Assembly: GCA_036971615.1 (NCBI GenBank)
Contig: JAYKKR010000034.1
Span: forward strand, 124,001-188,000
From: Amyloporia xantha
Taxonomy: Eukaryota; Basidiomycota; Agaricomycetes; Polyporales; Adustoporiaceae
Direction: 5' to 3'
Length of the DNA stretch: 64,000 nucleotides
Positions 35,117 through 47,042 of this stretch are shown here, piece after piece; position 1 is the first letter of the stretch; each line of letters starts with the position of its first letter. The position numbers and the translations under genes were made by a program. Below the pieces are notes generated by a model that was not told the DNA's origin, ran no database searches, and was given only the letters and a program-made list of their open reading frames with translations.

Positions 35117-37305
35117 CCGCATTGCAAAGTGGAGGCAGAAGAAGTGATGTAGAATATCGAAACTTAAAGTGATGTTATCTGAATAAAATCTTTTGTGTCC
35201 GTGATGGTGTGGATGACAAACCCAGGAGATGCTATAATGTTTCAGCCGCAGGGAGAGCTCCATATGAGTCATGTAGAGAGATCTCACGAAAGCGTCAGAC
35301 TACGGATGTATTCGAGGGAACAGTCCTAAGATGAAGATATGACCAGCGACTGAGACCGGTCGAGCATCTGAGCATGTCAGCAGGCCCTTGAATCAACGCC
35401 GATTAAGCTACGACGTACCTTGCGGACACCATTGGGAGTGCCGTTGCAGTTTAGGACTAGCGAAGTAGTCCCCGTTACTAGTTAATCTTACTTGCTAAAT
35501 TATGAGGAAGGAAGAGTACAATCATCCCCTTCCTTCCATGCCGAACTATGGCAGCGTAGAGACTGCGTTACTGTGTTCCCAGTCAGTCGGTGGACGGCGA
35601 AGAGCGCTCCAGAACGTGATGGTTGTCCCTGAGACTAGAAACAGGCAAATCCCAGGCCTTTAGGATGACACCGGCAAACAATTGACCACCGTATGACGCG
35701 GGAACTCGAGCTACGACAATAATGGATGGCATATTCGAAAATATTATTAAAATCACAACACGGCGTGTAGCAAAGGACTCACCAGAAGAGGATGCGATCA
35801 ACGCGGTACTGCCTCATAGAAGAGGGTGCCACGGCAGGCAAAGATCTTCTATTTTTTGCGTTGCCCGATTCTAGGTGCCAGGGCGATAGCTTATTGAATA
35901 AAGTATGACGTCCAAGTAAAATCGGGTCCGTTCTGGACCGATGGAGGCGTTCTAGCTCCGCTGCACAGCCTGAGAAGTGGTGCATAACATTGGGAGACTT
36001 TCTCAGCTGGTAGTCGGGCGGCAGTCGCGTTATAGGTGTGGCAGACCTAGGACCTAACTGAGTTTGAAATGACCTACTCGTTTGGGTAATGGTCTCTGCT
36101 AGCTGGGATTGAAATGACTTACTGTATTTAGTAAGTGAGTACAATCATTTTGAGCCCAATGCCAATGATATTCAACTTTCTGCTTGTGTATTCACATCTC
36201 AATACAAATATCTATTTGGTAATACTTTTTCTATATGTAGCAACAGACTGAGACCCAAAAAATTGGATTTGAAGCAAATTTTGTATGGAAAAACTCCAAA
36301 TTTGGCTCAATCTCAGCTCATACAAGCATACTCAATTACATTCCTAAGAAGAATAAATTCTAGCCTTGTACTGGCATACATAAAGTTTGATGGACCATAT
36401 CAATTGCAAATTTGAAGTTGTGATTCAAATAGATGGTGCATAGCACCCTCAAATTTTAATTGTTCTATCTCTTACATGGAGGAACTATCCCTTCTGGGAT
36501 ATGCTATTGTTCAGCTTTCCTAGCAGCTTGTATGGCTTAGTCAGTGTCATCATAAATATTTTGGAGAATTTTGAATGTATAGATGAGCAATTTGAACAAA
36601 AAATATGCAAACTAGCATCAAAATTGCATTTATTGACCCTGTTGCACAGCAGAGAATTTTTTTTGGTGGACCAGAAATCTACTGTATGTTCACATGTACT
36701 TGTAGGATGGATGGGTAGACCTACTATACTATTTGTCTTCTAAGTTTGCAGTCACTAGGTCACTCTGTGCACATGAAAATGAATTAATTTTAATTAATTT
36801 AATTAATTTCTTGTGGCCATGCCACACCTATAAACTGAGTGCCAGTCGGGCCAAGGGCATATTCTCGAATTAATCGGTGGCCGTTGCATCCATCTCGGTG
36901 AATGCAATTTCCTGGAACAGCCAGCGGACAATATATCGTCGTTGAGAGTCGAACAGCGGAGGAATATCAGACGAATTCGTGTACCCCTCTATTACAGACT
37001 TCCACAGAGTGACAGTAGCAAACGATGCAAGCCAGCAGGCCAGTCGTGAACGAGCCCCCCAGTCGAAGCGAATAGATCACCCCTTCTGATCAGAGCATGA
37101 CTTCACGCTGATCAAACGGTGTAGATCCCGTTTCTTGAGTTAAAATACTGTCTTGTACGCAAAGGCTAAAGCCAGTATGACCAGTTGGTAGTCGTCGTCT
37201 TCAGAATATAAAATATAACGCGGGGTCTATTCAAGGCTCGGAGACGCCGAGGCACGCAATGCGTCACGAAAGCGAAATAGAGCAGCTTGTTCCCATCCGC
37301 CTTTC
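35117..37305. other. Intergenic, contains a CpG-free AT-rich block
   Basis: No gene supported. Most of the middle (36085-36847) is AT-rich and has no CpG at all, listed separately. The right end has TATA-like AATATAAAATATAA near 37206, about 100 nt upstream of the GPI11-like gene. Confidence 0.5.
36085..36847. repeat. CpG-free AT-rich block, probable decayed repeat
   Basis: About 760 nt without a single CpG, while the flanks have many. TpG and CpA are common, as expected from long-term deamination of methylated cytosines. It includes runs of TTAATT at 36783-36809. No ORF, TIR or LTR is visible, so the parent element cannot be named. Confidence 0.5.
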
Positions 37306-38540
37306 ATGCCACTACGCAACTTCAGACTGCGAAACAGTAGTGCCCCAAAGGCAACGCAGGCCAAACCAGAGTCTTCTCCAGCAAAAGAGGTCTCCAACCC
37401 TGATGCGTTCTTTCCGTTCGCGCCGTATGTCTCAGCGGCAGGTGTACACGCCTGTTTGCTAGCATTCACCGCCTTCTATTTACCGCGGACGACGCTTTCT
37501 TTCCTCGCGAATCTCAACTTCTTCAAAGCTCAAAATGCAGCCCAGTCGGAAGCTTTCGCGCCGCGGACTGATGCGCTCTATCTATTGACAATCAATCCTT
37601 TGCGAACTGTCCTATGGATGTGCGGTGGTGCACTGGTACTTCAGGCATGGTGGGCCGGCTGGCTGAGAAGCTGGTCCATCGAGATGAGGACTGGTAAACA
37701 GGGCGACTCTGATGCAGCAGAGTTGACCAAACAGAAGCTCGAGCGGAATGTCTTGAACAGTCAGCGGCTGGAGGTTAGTCCCGTGCAATTCTCCTCTCGA
37801 TTCACGACTGACCCGCTATTCTATACCGAAATTCACAGGCATCCAGGAAGGCTGCCGTAACCACTTTCGTTGTGTCGCTCGCTTTTCATATCGTGATTGT
37901 GCTATTCGGTGCGCCTATCGCAAAGTTAAATGAATGGAAATTCTATCGGTCTGTTCTCCGGCTAAGAAACGTCTCCTCACCAGCCACACCCTGCAAACGT
38001 ACTCCCTCGCTCTGCTTCTCGCTCTTCTCACAATATGGACGCCAGCATACGCACTCGGTCCGCCCTCGCTCGGATCTAGTACAGAAGCCCTGGTGATTAG
38101 GTTGACGTGGATTCGGCTCTTCGCTGAACTTCGGTGTGTGCTCACGTTCGTCAGATTCACGAGCAGCGATATTCACGCCGATATCTACTCCAATTATTTT
38201 CCCTGTCACTCGCAGGCCGCGGACTGCTATCGAGCGAGCGATGGTGTACCCCGCTATCGGAGCCGCCCTCGGGTGCTGGTCCGGTGCTATTCCTATCGGT
38301 CTTGACTGGGAGCGGCCGTGGCAGGTGCGGAATTCACGTCTACTCGCTGACCCCTGCCCAGCCTGACTTGATCTTACTCCTTCACAGGCGTGGCCACTCA
38401 CACCGGCATACGGTGCTATATCTGGCTACTTTGTGGGGACCATACTCGCCCTCATCGTCAGTGGAGTGACACAGCTTGCACGAACGGATATCTTATCGAA
38501 GGCCCTTCCCACGAAGCAGACGAAAAGTCGCCAGCGGTAG
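37306..38540 (+). CDS. gpi11: GPI-anchor biosynthesis protein, PIG-F/GPI11 family
   Basis: ER membrane protein that supports ethanolamine-phosphate transfer to GPI mannoses. I read five exons. The start is the first ATG (MPLRNFRLRNSS). Hydrophobic segments include FPFAPYVSAAGVHACLLAFT, TVLWMCGGALVLQAWWAGWL, TTFVVSLAFHIVIVLFGAPI, TYSLALLLALLTIWTPAYAL, AMVYPAIGAALGCWSGAIPI and YGAISGYFVGTILALIVSGV. The PIG-F hallmark is LDWERPWQAWPLTPAYGA near the C-terminus. It ends with a basic tail. It converges on the PHO13-type gene with only 80 nt between stop codons. Confidence 0.88.
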
Positions 38541-38620
38541 CAGCTGGACGGCGGACTCTATTTATTCTATCCATACAACCTGTCTTCTATTATGGCTACT
38601 GGACGTGGTCAACAGACCGC

Positions 38621-39832
38621 TCACGATACAATAGCTCGCAGGTCACCGATCGAGCTGGTGAAATAATCTGGTACGGTCTTGGAGGCATTCGGGCCGAACA
38701 CCTCCGATTCGTGAGTGATTCCTGCACAATCGACGGTGAGGTATGACCTTTCAACGAATACGACGTATGCGACATACCAGTCAGCACCAGCAACGTCGCC
38801 AGCCCTCCATTCTTACCGAACTCGATATCCGTGTTCAGCCGATCGCCCACCATGATCGTTCGCTTCGGGTCGAAATTGTACCTGTTCATGCCAAATGAGT
38901 CGACCGTTCGTCTTCCGTACTAGCTTGTAATGCACGTACTTGGCCTTGACACAGTCCAGCATCGTCGATGCAGGCTTGCCGATGCTGACGGGCTGTCTCC
39001 CAAGCGCGAAGCTCAGCGGTGCGCTGATGGAGCCCGCGCCGGGCAGGAGGCCCTCTGCGCTTGGGTACGTGCTGTCCGTGTTCGTCGCGAGGAACGCGCA
39101 GTCCTTGTTGCTGCGAAGGTACGTAAACGCCTTGGAGAGCTTGGTGTAGTTGATGGAGGTGTCGAGGCCGCAGAGCACGGCTCCTACGGTGGGGTCGGGT
39201 GCGAAGTTCTTGAGGTGGAATTCAGCGAGCGTGTTGTCGGCGGGGTCCTGTGCCAAGGCGGCGGTCGTGAATCATACTGTGAACGGGTGAACATCAGGAG
39301 ACTGACTGTGCCGCCGATGTGTGCAATACCCTCTTCGTCTAGTTCCTCCTCCAAGCCCTTCATCCCGATCACATATACCTTCTTGTCCTTCGGCATCTTC
39401 ATCACTGAGGATATGTACACGGCCGACGCGTATGCAGATCCGAAGACCTCATCCTACAGATTGTCATGCCTCTGCCGTCTAATCGCGCTTCCTGGACACT
39501 AACCACTTGCGCCTCCACGCCGAGCTGGTCAAACTTCTTCTTGTAGTTCTTGCGTGATTTAGTCGCATTGTTTGTCACGAAGAATATCTTCTTCTCTTGT
39601 CATCGAGAACGTTGCGCAGGAAAACACGCAGGTCGTGCTTGAGATCACGATCAGACAACAAAGCTCGAGGGCTGGGGGACGTACTGCTACTCCGGAGGAG
39701 GCTCAACACTTCCGGTACACCCTCGATCAGGCGATCCCCTTGCCATAGCACACCATCACAGTCAAACAGCCAGGTATCGTATTTATCTAGTAAGCTCTGG
39801 TAGTCCTGAGGAGACGTGAGCCGTTGAGCCAT
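38621..39832 (-). CDS. pho13: 4-nitrophenylphosphatase-like HAD phosphatase (PHO13 family)
   Basis: Haloacid-dehalogenase phosphatase; PHO13/PGP relatives remove toxic side products such as 2-phosphoglycolate. HAD motif I is WLFDCDGVLW, motif II FFVTNNATKSR, and motif IV GDRLNTDIEFGKNGG. The substrate cap contains GAVLCGLDTSINYTKLSKA. The last intron joins LLVLTG to ITHESEVFGPN, ending GDLRAIVS. The start chosen is MAQRLTSPQDYQSLL at 39832; the reading frame stays open upstream to 39964, so a longer N-terminus (perhaps organellar) cannot be excluded. Confidence 0.88.
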
Positions 39833-40366
39833 CTGACACGACGAACTCAAGGTCTTGACGGTACGCGCACTGAGTACAAGCTTGAGAATAAACAGCGATG
39901 AGTAAGGACCGGACAAGCGGCTCTTGAAAGGCTGAATAGCGCTGCACTCATGATTAAAACTCATGGGTCACCGTTCGCATGTAATACATCGCTTGCCGAA
40001 ATTCCTTAACAGCTCGAGGCGCTTTCTACTAAAATGTGTCAATGACTCTCATGCAACTCAAAGATCAACCAGAGTCTAGAGTCTAAGAGTTGGGACCGAG
40101 CCACGATAATAAGAAAAATGCGATTCTTCCGACACAAACATTCCGCATAAGGAGATCCAAAATCCCAGAACGCTCTGAGCGACCGACAGCGAAATACCGC
40201 ATACAGACCTCATCGGTCGTAGTTTTGTTGATCATGAGTAAGCAGTATACATGCATGGATGGCACAGAAAACGGATGTCGTCGCAGTACTAGAGAATAGA
40301 GCATGCCAGCCCGAGGAGTCCCGATCCCCGCACATCATAGGTAGAAAAGACAAGCAGGGCAAGGAT
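39833..40366. other. Intergenic between PHO13-type and RPL34 genes
   Basis: Holds the promoter side of the PHO13-type gene and the 3' flank of RPL34. No further gene seen. Confidence 0.5.
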
Positions 40367-40833
40367 CTACTTCCTGCCGCCGGTCTTCTGCTGCGACTTG
40401 ATCACCTTCTTGACGATCTTCGCCTCCTCGACGAGGAATGCCCGGAGAATGCTGGCAAGTGACGTGTAAACGAGAGAGGAAAAGGCCTAGCAGGGAGAAG
40501 ACATACCGCTGCTTCACGCAGTCACCGCATCTCGAGCCACCGTATGCCCGACGCACGGTCTTCTTCGTCTTGGAGACAGTTGCGTATTGGCGAGGTCGGA
40601 GCGCAATGACCTGTAAGACCGCCCACAAAATGCTTAGCCTCATACTTTCCTCACAAGCAAGCGACCAGACGCACGCCAGGGAGAGCAACACCACAGTCAC
40701 CGCACTTCGGCGCGGTCGCAAGCTTTTTGATGTGGTGGTAGACAAGCTTGCCACCTGGCGTTTTCACTACCCGTCGGCGGTTAGAGGTGGTGTTGTAAGG
40801 GTTGCGCTTGCGAAGAGTGACGCGTTGGGCCAT
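40367..40833 (-). CDS. rpl34: 60S ribosomal protein L34
   Basis: Structural protein of the large cytosolic ribosomal subunit. Exons encode MAQRVTLRKRNPYNTTSNRR, then VVKTPGGKLVYHHIKKLAT with the Cys pair of KCGDCGVALPG, VIALRPRQYATVSKTKKTV, RAYGGSRCGDCVKQR (second Cys pair) and ILRAFLVEEAKIVKKVIKSQ, ending KTGGRK. Two short introns. The start is the ATG beginning the conserved MAQRVT. Length of about 120 residues is normal for the family. Confidence 0.95.
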
Positions 40834-42429
40834 TGGAAGGACTACGAAGGGTGTGGGTTAGTCTCGTCCTAGAAACCAACGAGCTCACTGCAATAAAACA
40901 AGAGCGGATCAAGCACACTCCTGGCTCCAACCTCCAGTGCACCTCCATCTAGTATCTCAATCTCATGCAGTCCCTGCTCTCTTCCACTCCCTTCACCGCC
41001 CCATGAAGCGACCGTAAGGGAGAAACACTCACATTATTGACGGGTAAAGAGGCGAGATGTCTATAACACAACGATTCAACCTTCCCACTCTGCATACGAC
41101 GAGCAGAATTTCGGCATACCTTGATCTTGAACTTGCTGAGGCCCGCGCCGATGTCGATACTCAATGTGGCAAACACGGACTCGGGGTGGCTGAAAGAACT
41201 GCACAGTACCCGGCGATTGCCGGAATATAGGAATGCGTGAGAAATTTTGGCCTTCGAGCTCGTCTGTCTACTTTGATTTTTTTTTACTGTGGGATTCGCG
41301 CACTGCTATGTATACTCTGACTATTCTTGGTGTCTGGTCTGCATGGCTGCTAATCCCGTCCATTGAATGCGTAATTTCTCAAGGATCCCAAGCGGCCATG
41401 AGAAATGAAGCGATACTAGTCTGCTTATTAGCTCTTCCGAAAGTCTTCGCCAGAATCTGTGGCTCAGTGGAAACCCTCTCATCTTGGCTCTTTGTATGGC
41501 ACCATAGCCTACAGGGACTGGTCGCTGATTGTGGCTATATGCTGAGCGAGTCTTACCAACCGTCGATCAATGTCATTGGCAGTGCCGCGAAGGACTCCTG
41601 TCCCCTCTTCTGAACAGATAATTCTTATCGGCTTGACAAATTTACGCTGACATTGACAGATCTTGTCTATTTGTCTTCTGTCTTGCCTTCTCACTGGCGC
41701 GAGATGCCACGCATAAAGCTCAAGATTTCTCAGCACCCGTGGTCGCCGGACTTCATCTGAGCGTGAGGCACTATTGTCCATCTAACAATAAGGTGCTTAT
41801 GGTGTCACTATTTCTGTCTGGCTGTCCGGGTCGTGATTTATTGTCCTGGCCATCTTGGTGCTGTGCCGCCTTCTGCGTATATACTGCTAATGTTCAGTAG
41901 TTGCCTCTTGATCTGCGCCTACATCCATTTTTATCACGTCGTCGGTCTCGATATGATGGTGTACCGCTTCATGCTCGTAATAAATAAAGCCCAATACTAT
42001 TGGCTCACATTTACATTATACGTGCAAGGCAGTCCGCACCGTTGTCTTAAAGTCTGAACGAGATGACTGAGGATTCCCGACACTGCGGGATGAAATGCGG
42101 TGTGCTTGTTCCGCCGGGCTCTACTGCCACCAGTGTGGCAGTGGTCTGTTGTAACATGCAATAACATATGCACTCGCAAGGCTTTGTTGTAGCATACTTA
42201 TCACATCAAGTCATTCTAACGTACATCCCGGGCTGCTCGGGTAGCATTAGGGGTGTTCGTCCGCAGCCTTGACGTTGCAGACTCGCGGCGTGCAGCGCCT
42301 TTGCGAATCGGCCACACCTGTCAAGTACTGCCAACTCGCCTCCGGCAACTCACGCACCCTGCCCTAGGGCCTGAGCCCACCGTCAAATACTCGTCCTTCT
42401 AGACAGTCGCACCCAACAGCCGCTGCAAG
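40834..42429. other. Intergenic, no gene supported
   Basis: The left part is the RPL34 promoter. A minus-strand ORF at 40949-41176 begins MFATLSIDIGAGLSKFKIK and then runs into what looks like a splice donor; it might be a fragment of a small gene, but I cannot extend it. The rest shows nothing. Confidence 0.4.
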
Positions 42430-43983
42430 ATGAGCACAAGACCACCACCACCAGGGAGAGGTACGTCTGCGCGCGTTCAGGAGTCAGTGGATGCCACGCT
42501 CATGCAGCTGCTTCGCATGGCCATGCGGTCGTGACAACCTACAGGAACGGGCTTGGTTCTTCGCGCCTACAATGCGAACCTCAGGCCTGTCGTCATCGTC
42601 AGTAAGTGCTATGTGCCTCAGCAATGGCTTGGCTTCTGCTATAGAAGGGCTAATGATGCAACCGTGATGGCGCGCAGCCGCTCTCCTGTCCGCGATATGG
42701 TCATTATTCTCGTGAGTCTCAATGAACATTTGTAGCTATCTAGGCATTCTTACAGGGAGTTTAGGATGGTGTGTCTTCTGTTCGTTGCTGTGCTGCTATG
42801 GCCAGGGATATTGAGAGGTTGACGCGTAGATCACTGCCTTTGAAACGCTGCATGTCGACAAAGACCGTATGTCCTCGCATCCGGCGCTCTCCTCAAGTTC
42901 ACATATGTGACTAATTCTCCTAAGATGGCTTCCCTAAACTTGGCTCATTCGCCATCATCCTGGGTGCAATATACGCAGGAACATGTGGTATCGAAATCTT
43001 TGGGATCATTGCTACCTCCATGGTGTGTCTCCAGAATAGTGGCGCATATATCCAGCCCGACTCACATGCTTGTGCACTTGTAGCGACGTCTTGGGATGGC
43101 CCGCATGTATGCGTACTTGTCCATCGTCAGCGCTATGGCGGTAGTGGGGGCTGGCTTGTTGAGGGTAATAGTCCATTTCATCCTCAAGGTAATCTTAGTC
43201 ACCTCGTCCGACGACCGAGCACATGCACTTACACGTCTGTATTAGGGAGAGCTGATAAGCGAATGTGAGAAGATAGTCACTGGAGATGTCGTGGTCTACG
43301 TGAGTCATACCAAGCTGGTCTCTTTTGTGGCTCAACTGAATGGCACCTCGCAGCAATTCGGTTTCTGGGGCCCGACCTATGAGGACAAGCTCACAGGAAC
43401 AGCAGCTACATCATGTACGCAGCCCTGCTCAATGTCGTCGTGGACGTATTTTATCTGGATTGCTCACCTCTTGCGCTCCGCCAGGGTGTAATAGTCATTG
43501 GAGCCACGACTCCTTCGTCGAGATCATCTCGCTCATCATCGAGATCAGTACGTATCCCTTCCTCTCTGCACTAAAAGCCACCAACCTAACCGCACCGTCC
43601 CCTCCGCAGTCCTCGCCGCCTTCTTCAGCTCCCTCGCCTTCGCGTTCTACCACCAGCTCCTCGACCCCACGAGCATCGCCAACGTCACCCGCGCGCCGCC
43701 CGCCGCCACGCAGCACGAGGACGCCTACCCGGCGCACTACAACCCGCCCTACCTCTCGTACGACGCGCCGCAGTACGCGCCTCCGCCGGGCCCGCCGCCA
43801 GAGGACGAGTACGAGGACGGCGGCAAGCTGTACGGCGGGTCGAAGCCGCCGATGTATTCGGAGGACGACCTCGGCACGTATGGGGAGGACAAGGCTGCGG
43901 GCAAAAGCGACCCGTTTGCGGACTTTGACGGCCCGAGCTCGAGGAGTGTTAGTAGGACGGCGGGCAGGGACGACCTGGTTTGA
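42430..43983 (+). CDS. Multispan membrane protein with Pro-rich cytosolic tail
   Basis: Not a named family, though I believe similar tetraspan-like proteins are common in basidiomycetes. It begins MSTRPPPPGRGTGLVLRAYN and is split by many short introns. Hydrophobic segments I can join: FAIILGAIYAGTCGIEIFGI, YAYLSIVSAMAVVGAGLLRV and SFVEIISLIIEIVLAAFFSS. An extracellular loop has ECEKIVTGDVVV and GFWGPTYEDKL with Cys nearby. The C-terminal ~100 residues are a soluble tail rich in Pro, Tyr, Asp and Gly (YAPPPGPPPEDEYEDGG). Exons between about 42600 and 42850 are uncertain. Function unknown. Confidence 0.65.
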
Positions 43984-44533
43984 GGTTGGTGTGCTGCCTT
44001 TCCGGCGTAGACCTGGTTTTTCATGTCGTGACTCGACTTTTGCGCTACCTTGCTTTCGGTGATTGACTGACGAGATTTACGGACATATTCTCACTCATCT
44101 GGTTGGAACAGTTGTATCAGTACGTATCTTGTGCTATCTTGTCCCTGTAGTATGTACGCGCGCATGCTCCACGGATGTAGCACCCAAGTTTATTTTACGG
44201 TGTACATATTCCGCTCAGATTGCTTCTGATCGACAACTTGCGTGCGCCATGCATAGCATTAACGCTCTGAGATATCATCAGGCATACTTGAGTATGGGGA
44301 GCATGCATATACCCCGCAAAAATTGCTATACGCGCCGTGAGACTGCGTTCACACTGGTCGAAGCGGACGACTGAGAAGCCGTTACGATTTGGTTTCATCG
44401 ACATATCATATGGCAATAGTGCAGCGTGAAGAGTATAGAATGCATGCATGGTGGACATGTCACGGTCTCAGATAGACCCAAATGGCTAACCTCCAGAGCC
44501 CCCTCAAGGCTACCAAGGATGGATATGGGTTGA
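43984..44533. other. Intergenic 3' flanks
   Basis: Lies between the 3' ends of the membrane protein gene and the RPL31 gene. Short ORFs only. Confidence 0.5.
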
Positions 44534-45237
44534 TTACTCGGCGTCCACAACCACCGTCTCAAGTCCCTGGACAAATGACGGATGACATGAATAACATGCA
44601 CATGCGTTAATGAGTGAGAGGACACACCTTGAAGGAGTCGACGAAGACGTGGCTCGCATATGTGTACAGCTTCTCCTTCGCGTTCTCCTCGTCATTTCGC
44701 TTCCCTGGAGGGCGGGTCATATGTCAGCATACAGCGCTTTCATCCTTCGCATTGCCCGCGTAACGTGGGCACTCACGCTCAAGCTTGACCCGTATCCTGT
44801 GGGGTACCGACTTGATACCGCGCGCCCACAACGCCTGGTTGAGCTTGGGGTCAAGTCGGACGTCTGTCGTACCCATTGCCTTCTGCGCAAAGTCGACGAT
44901 AGACTTCACGGCCCAAGGCGCACGCTTCTTGAACGAGCGGCCGTGCACACGCTTGTGGAGATGAATTGTGTATTCGCGGGTCACGACATCTTGGAGAGCG
45001 GAGCGGGTCTTGCCGGTCTTCAAAGGCAGGACACAGAATATTCAGAGAGGTTAGATGCAAGAGCATAAGTGTCCGTCAGGGTGTGCACAATGCAAAGTTG
45101 CGCGAACTGTTAGCTAATATGCACTACAAGTCTGGCCGGGTTCACGCACCTTTTTGGTGTTGGTCTTGGCGGAGGGGGCCTGCACAGGAGGCATCCGTGA
45201 GACCGGGTCGCAGACAAACAAGAGGACGACGTACCAT
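44534..45237 (-). CDS. rpl31: 60S ribosomal protein L31
   Basis: Cytosolic large-subunit protein near the exit tunnel. Exon 1 appears to be just the ATG at 45235-45237, followed by intron GTACGT...CAG. Exon 2 encodes [10 protein letters not shown]. After a longer intron, [40 protein letters not shown] and [20 protein letters not shown] are followed by [20 protein letters not shown], and the last exon gives [10 protein letters not shown]. Splitting right after the start codon is plausible because APSAKT is the usual N-terminus of the mature protein. All joins are in frame. Confidence 0.92.
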
Positions 45238-45888
45238 GTCTTGAAGATGTCGGGGACGGTGAGCGGGACGACGGTTCTACAGCGGGAGCAGCAATTCGAT
45301 TAGTTTGGGCCTGTTTGCCAGTGGTGGCGGGCGTGATTAAGGTTTGGGTGGCTGAGGGTGCTGTATAGTGGTGGCCACTGCCGGGGCTACCCGAGATCTG
45401 CGTCACGTGTATGTACTGCTGATCGCCGCATGACACCCACTTCCCGGAAAGGCAAGTGTTATCATAGTCGCACACAATGCGAAGCCGGCCATGGCAGTCG
45501 AAGTCGACTAACCTGGCCCACAATGGGTTTCCCTTTCATCGCGGTCAGCTCTCTTACGCACATCTGTTTGACCACCTTGTTTTTCATGTCGAACGCATAA
45601 TCAGAAACCGGCCAGGCCATTGTTGCCAGCGCTCCAGGAACAGGGAAGAACATGCCCTGTTATGTTGATCAATTCGGTCCATTTCTTTGTTCCTCTCCCC
45701 GGCCAGAATAGTCGTCGGATAAACCAGTCTGGGAACCGGGCAAGCGATGCTTTATAAAAGCTCGGCGACGCGCAGAACGACCATAGCAACTCGCCCATTG
45801 AGTTTCTTCGCCTCCGCTCGCTGTTGCATCGCCCTCTTCGACCTTCGTCGTGCAACCCTCGCTCTTTATCCTCATAACATAAACAAAG
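45238..45888. other. Divergent promoter region RPL31 / CFEM protein
   Basis: About 650 nt between divergent genes. Contains the CFEM gene TATA box. No gene seen. Confidence 0.5.
45751..45760 (+). promoter_or_regulatory. TATA box of CFEM gene
   Basis: TTTATAAAAG lies 129-138 nt upstream of the ATG, with a pyrimidine-rich leader ending in ACATAAACAAAG just before the start. A strong TATA suits a regulated surface-protein gene. Confidence 0.6.
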
Positions 45889-46542
45889 ATGCGCTTCACA
45901 TTCGCCCTCCTCGCTTTCACCGGTGCCCTTGCCACTGTGTCCGCTATCAGCACCGGCTCAGGCCTCATGAAGCGCCAGTTCCCTAGTACGTTGAATATGT
46001 TCCAATTTGTAACCTGTCGCGCAGCCAACTGACGACACTGCCATTAGACTGTGCCGAGTCGTGTCTCGCAGATGCCGACACCGGCGACTGCAACTCGGCC
46101 GACGACACCTGTTTGTGCAACGACTCGGCATTCGTCAACAGCGTCACTTCTTGCATCGCGTCCTCCTGCACCGGCAGTGACCTCGTCACGGCGGACTCGG
46201 ACGCCCGCCAGCTCTGCGCGGCAGTAGTGAGTGTCCTCTTCGCCCATAAGACTCATTGTATTCTGATCATTTCGACCAGGGTGTGACTCTCACCGCCAGT
46301 GCCCCTGCTTCGACTACCTCGGGCGCATCTAGCGCGGCCCCCTCGTCTACCGCACCTAGCTCTTCTGCGTCTGTGTCCGCTTCTCCATCGTGAGTGATCT
46401 ATCTCTCCGCATGTTCTCACGCGCGTCGTTCTCACGTTCGCCTTGTGCTCCTAGTGCTACCAAGTCCAGTGGTGCGATGTCCCACAGCGTGAACGCCTTG
46501 GCAGGCCTGGTGGCCGTTGGCGCTGTCGCCTTTGCCCTCTAA
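45889..46542 (+). CDS. CFEM-domain GPI-anchored surface protein
   Basis: Small secreted cysteine-rich protein; CFEM domains bind heme or act in adhesion and host contact. Signal peptide MRFTFALLAFTGALATVSA and a KR processing site, then the eight-Cys CFEM core NCAESCLADADTGDCNSADD, TCLCNDSAFVNSVTSCIASS and CTGSDLV...QLC. The Asp of DDTCLCN, which binds heme iron in studied members, is present. A Ser/Thr/Ala-rich stalk follows, then a hydrophobic GPI-attachment tail (NALAGLVAVGAVAFAL). Introns are short. The start is the only ATG in front of the signal peptide. Confidence 0.92.
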
Positions 46543-47042
46543 TTATATACCCCTTCGCCTTACGTCGCATAGATGATAGAGCCACGCCTGTCATATCCGG
46601 GACCTTCCTATGTTCACGTCGGGGTAGAGAAGGCGGGTTATCATAGCGCAAGGGCCAGAAGTGCGCCGCGCACGTGTCTCCGTTTCGTGCAACTACTTTA
46701 TTTTTTCACTTGCTATCTGGATATCGTAATTTTGGGTCACCTTTTGTGCTGTCCACGCACTCCTGGCTAGGAAATCTGTATCGTTGGTTTGCTTTCGACT
46801 GTATAATAATCATCTGCTTCGTTTCAATGCACCTTCCTGTCTCGATAACACTTTCTGAGGGTGAGGCAAGTTTGTGAAAATCCAGTGTGATGTTGCTCTA
46901 CGCAGAGTCTCGCAGTCTAACGGACAGATCTTTTCAAAGCTGACGATGTCCGTGAGCAGTCCACCCTGATGTTCCGTGGTAAGATGTGCAACGCCGAAAT
47001 GGCTACCAATGTGAGAATCCACTCCAAATGACAAGCAAGGGA
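46543..47042. other. Intergenic between convergent CFEM and GT69 genes
   Basis: 3' flanks of both genes. A minus-strand ORF entering from the GT69 gene continues here in another frame, but I favour the frame that stops at 47043. Confidence 0.5.

Noticed and set aside
43340..44062. 240-codon ORF rich in Arg, Thr and Ser
   Set aside because: Out-of-frame shadow of the Pro-rich tail of the membrane protein gene.
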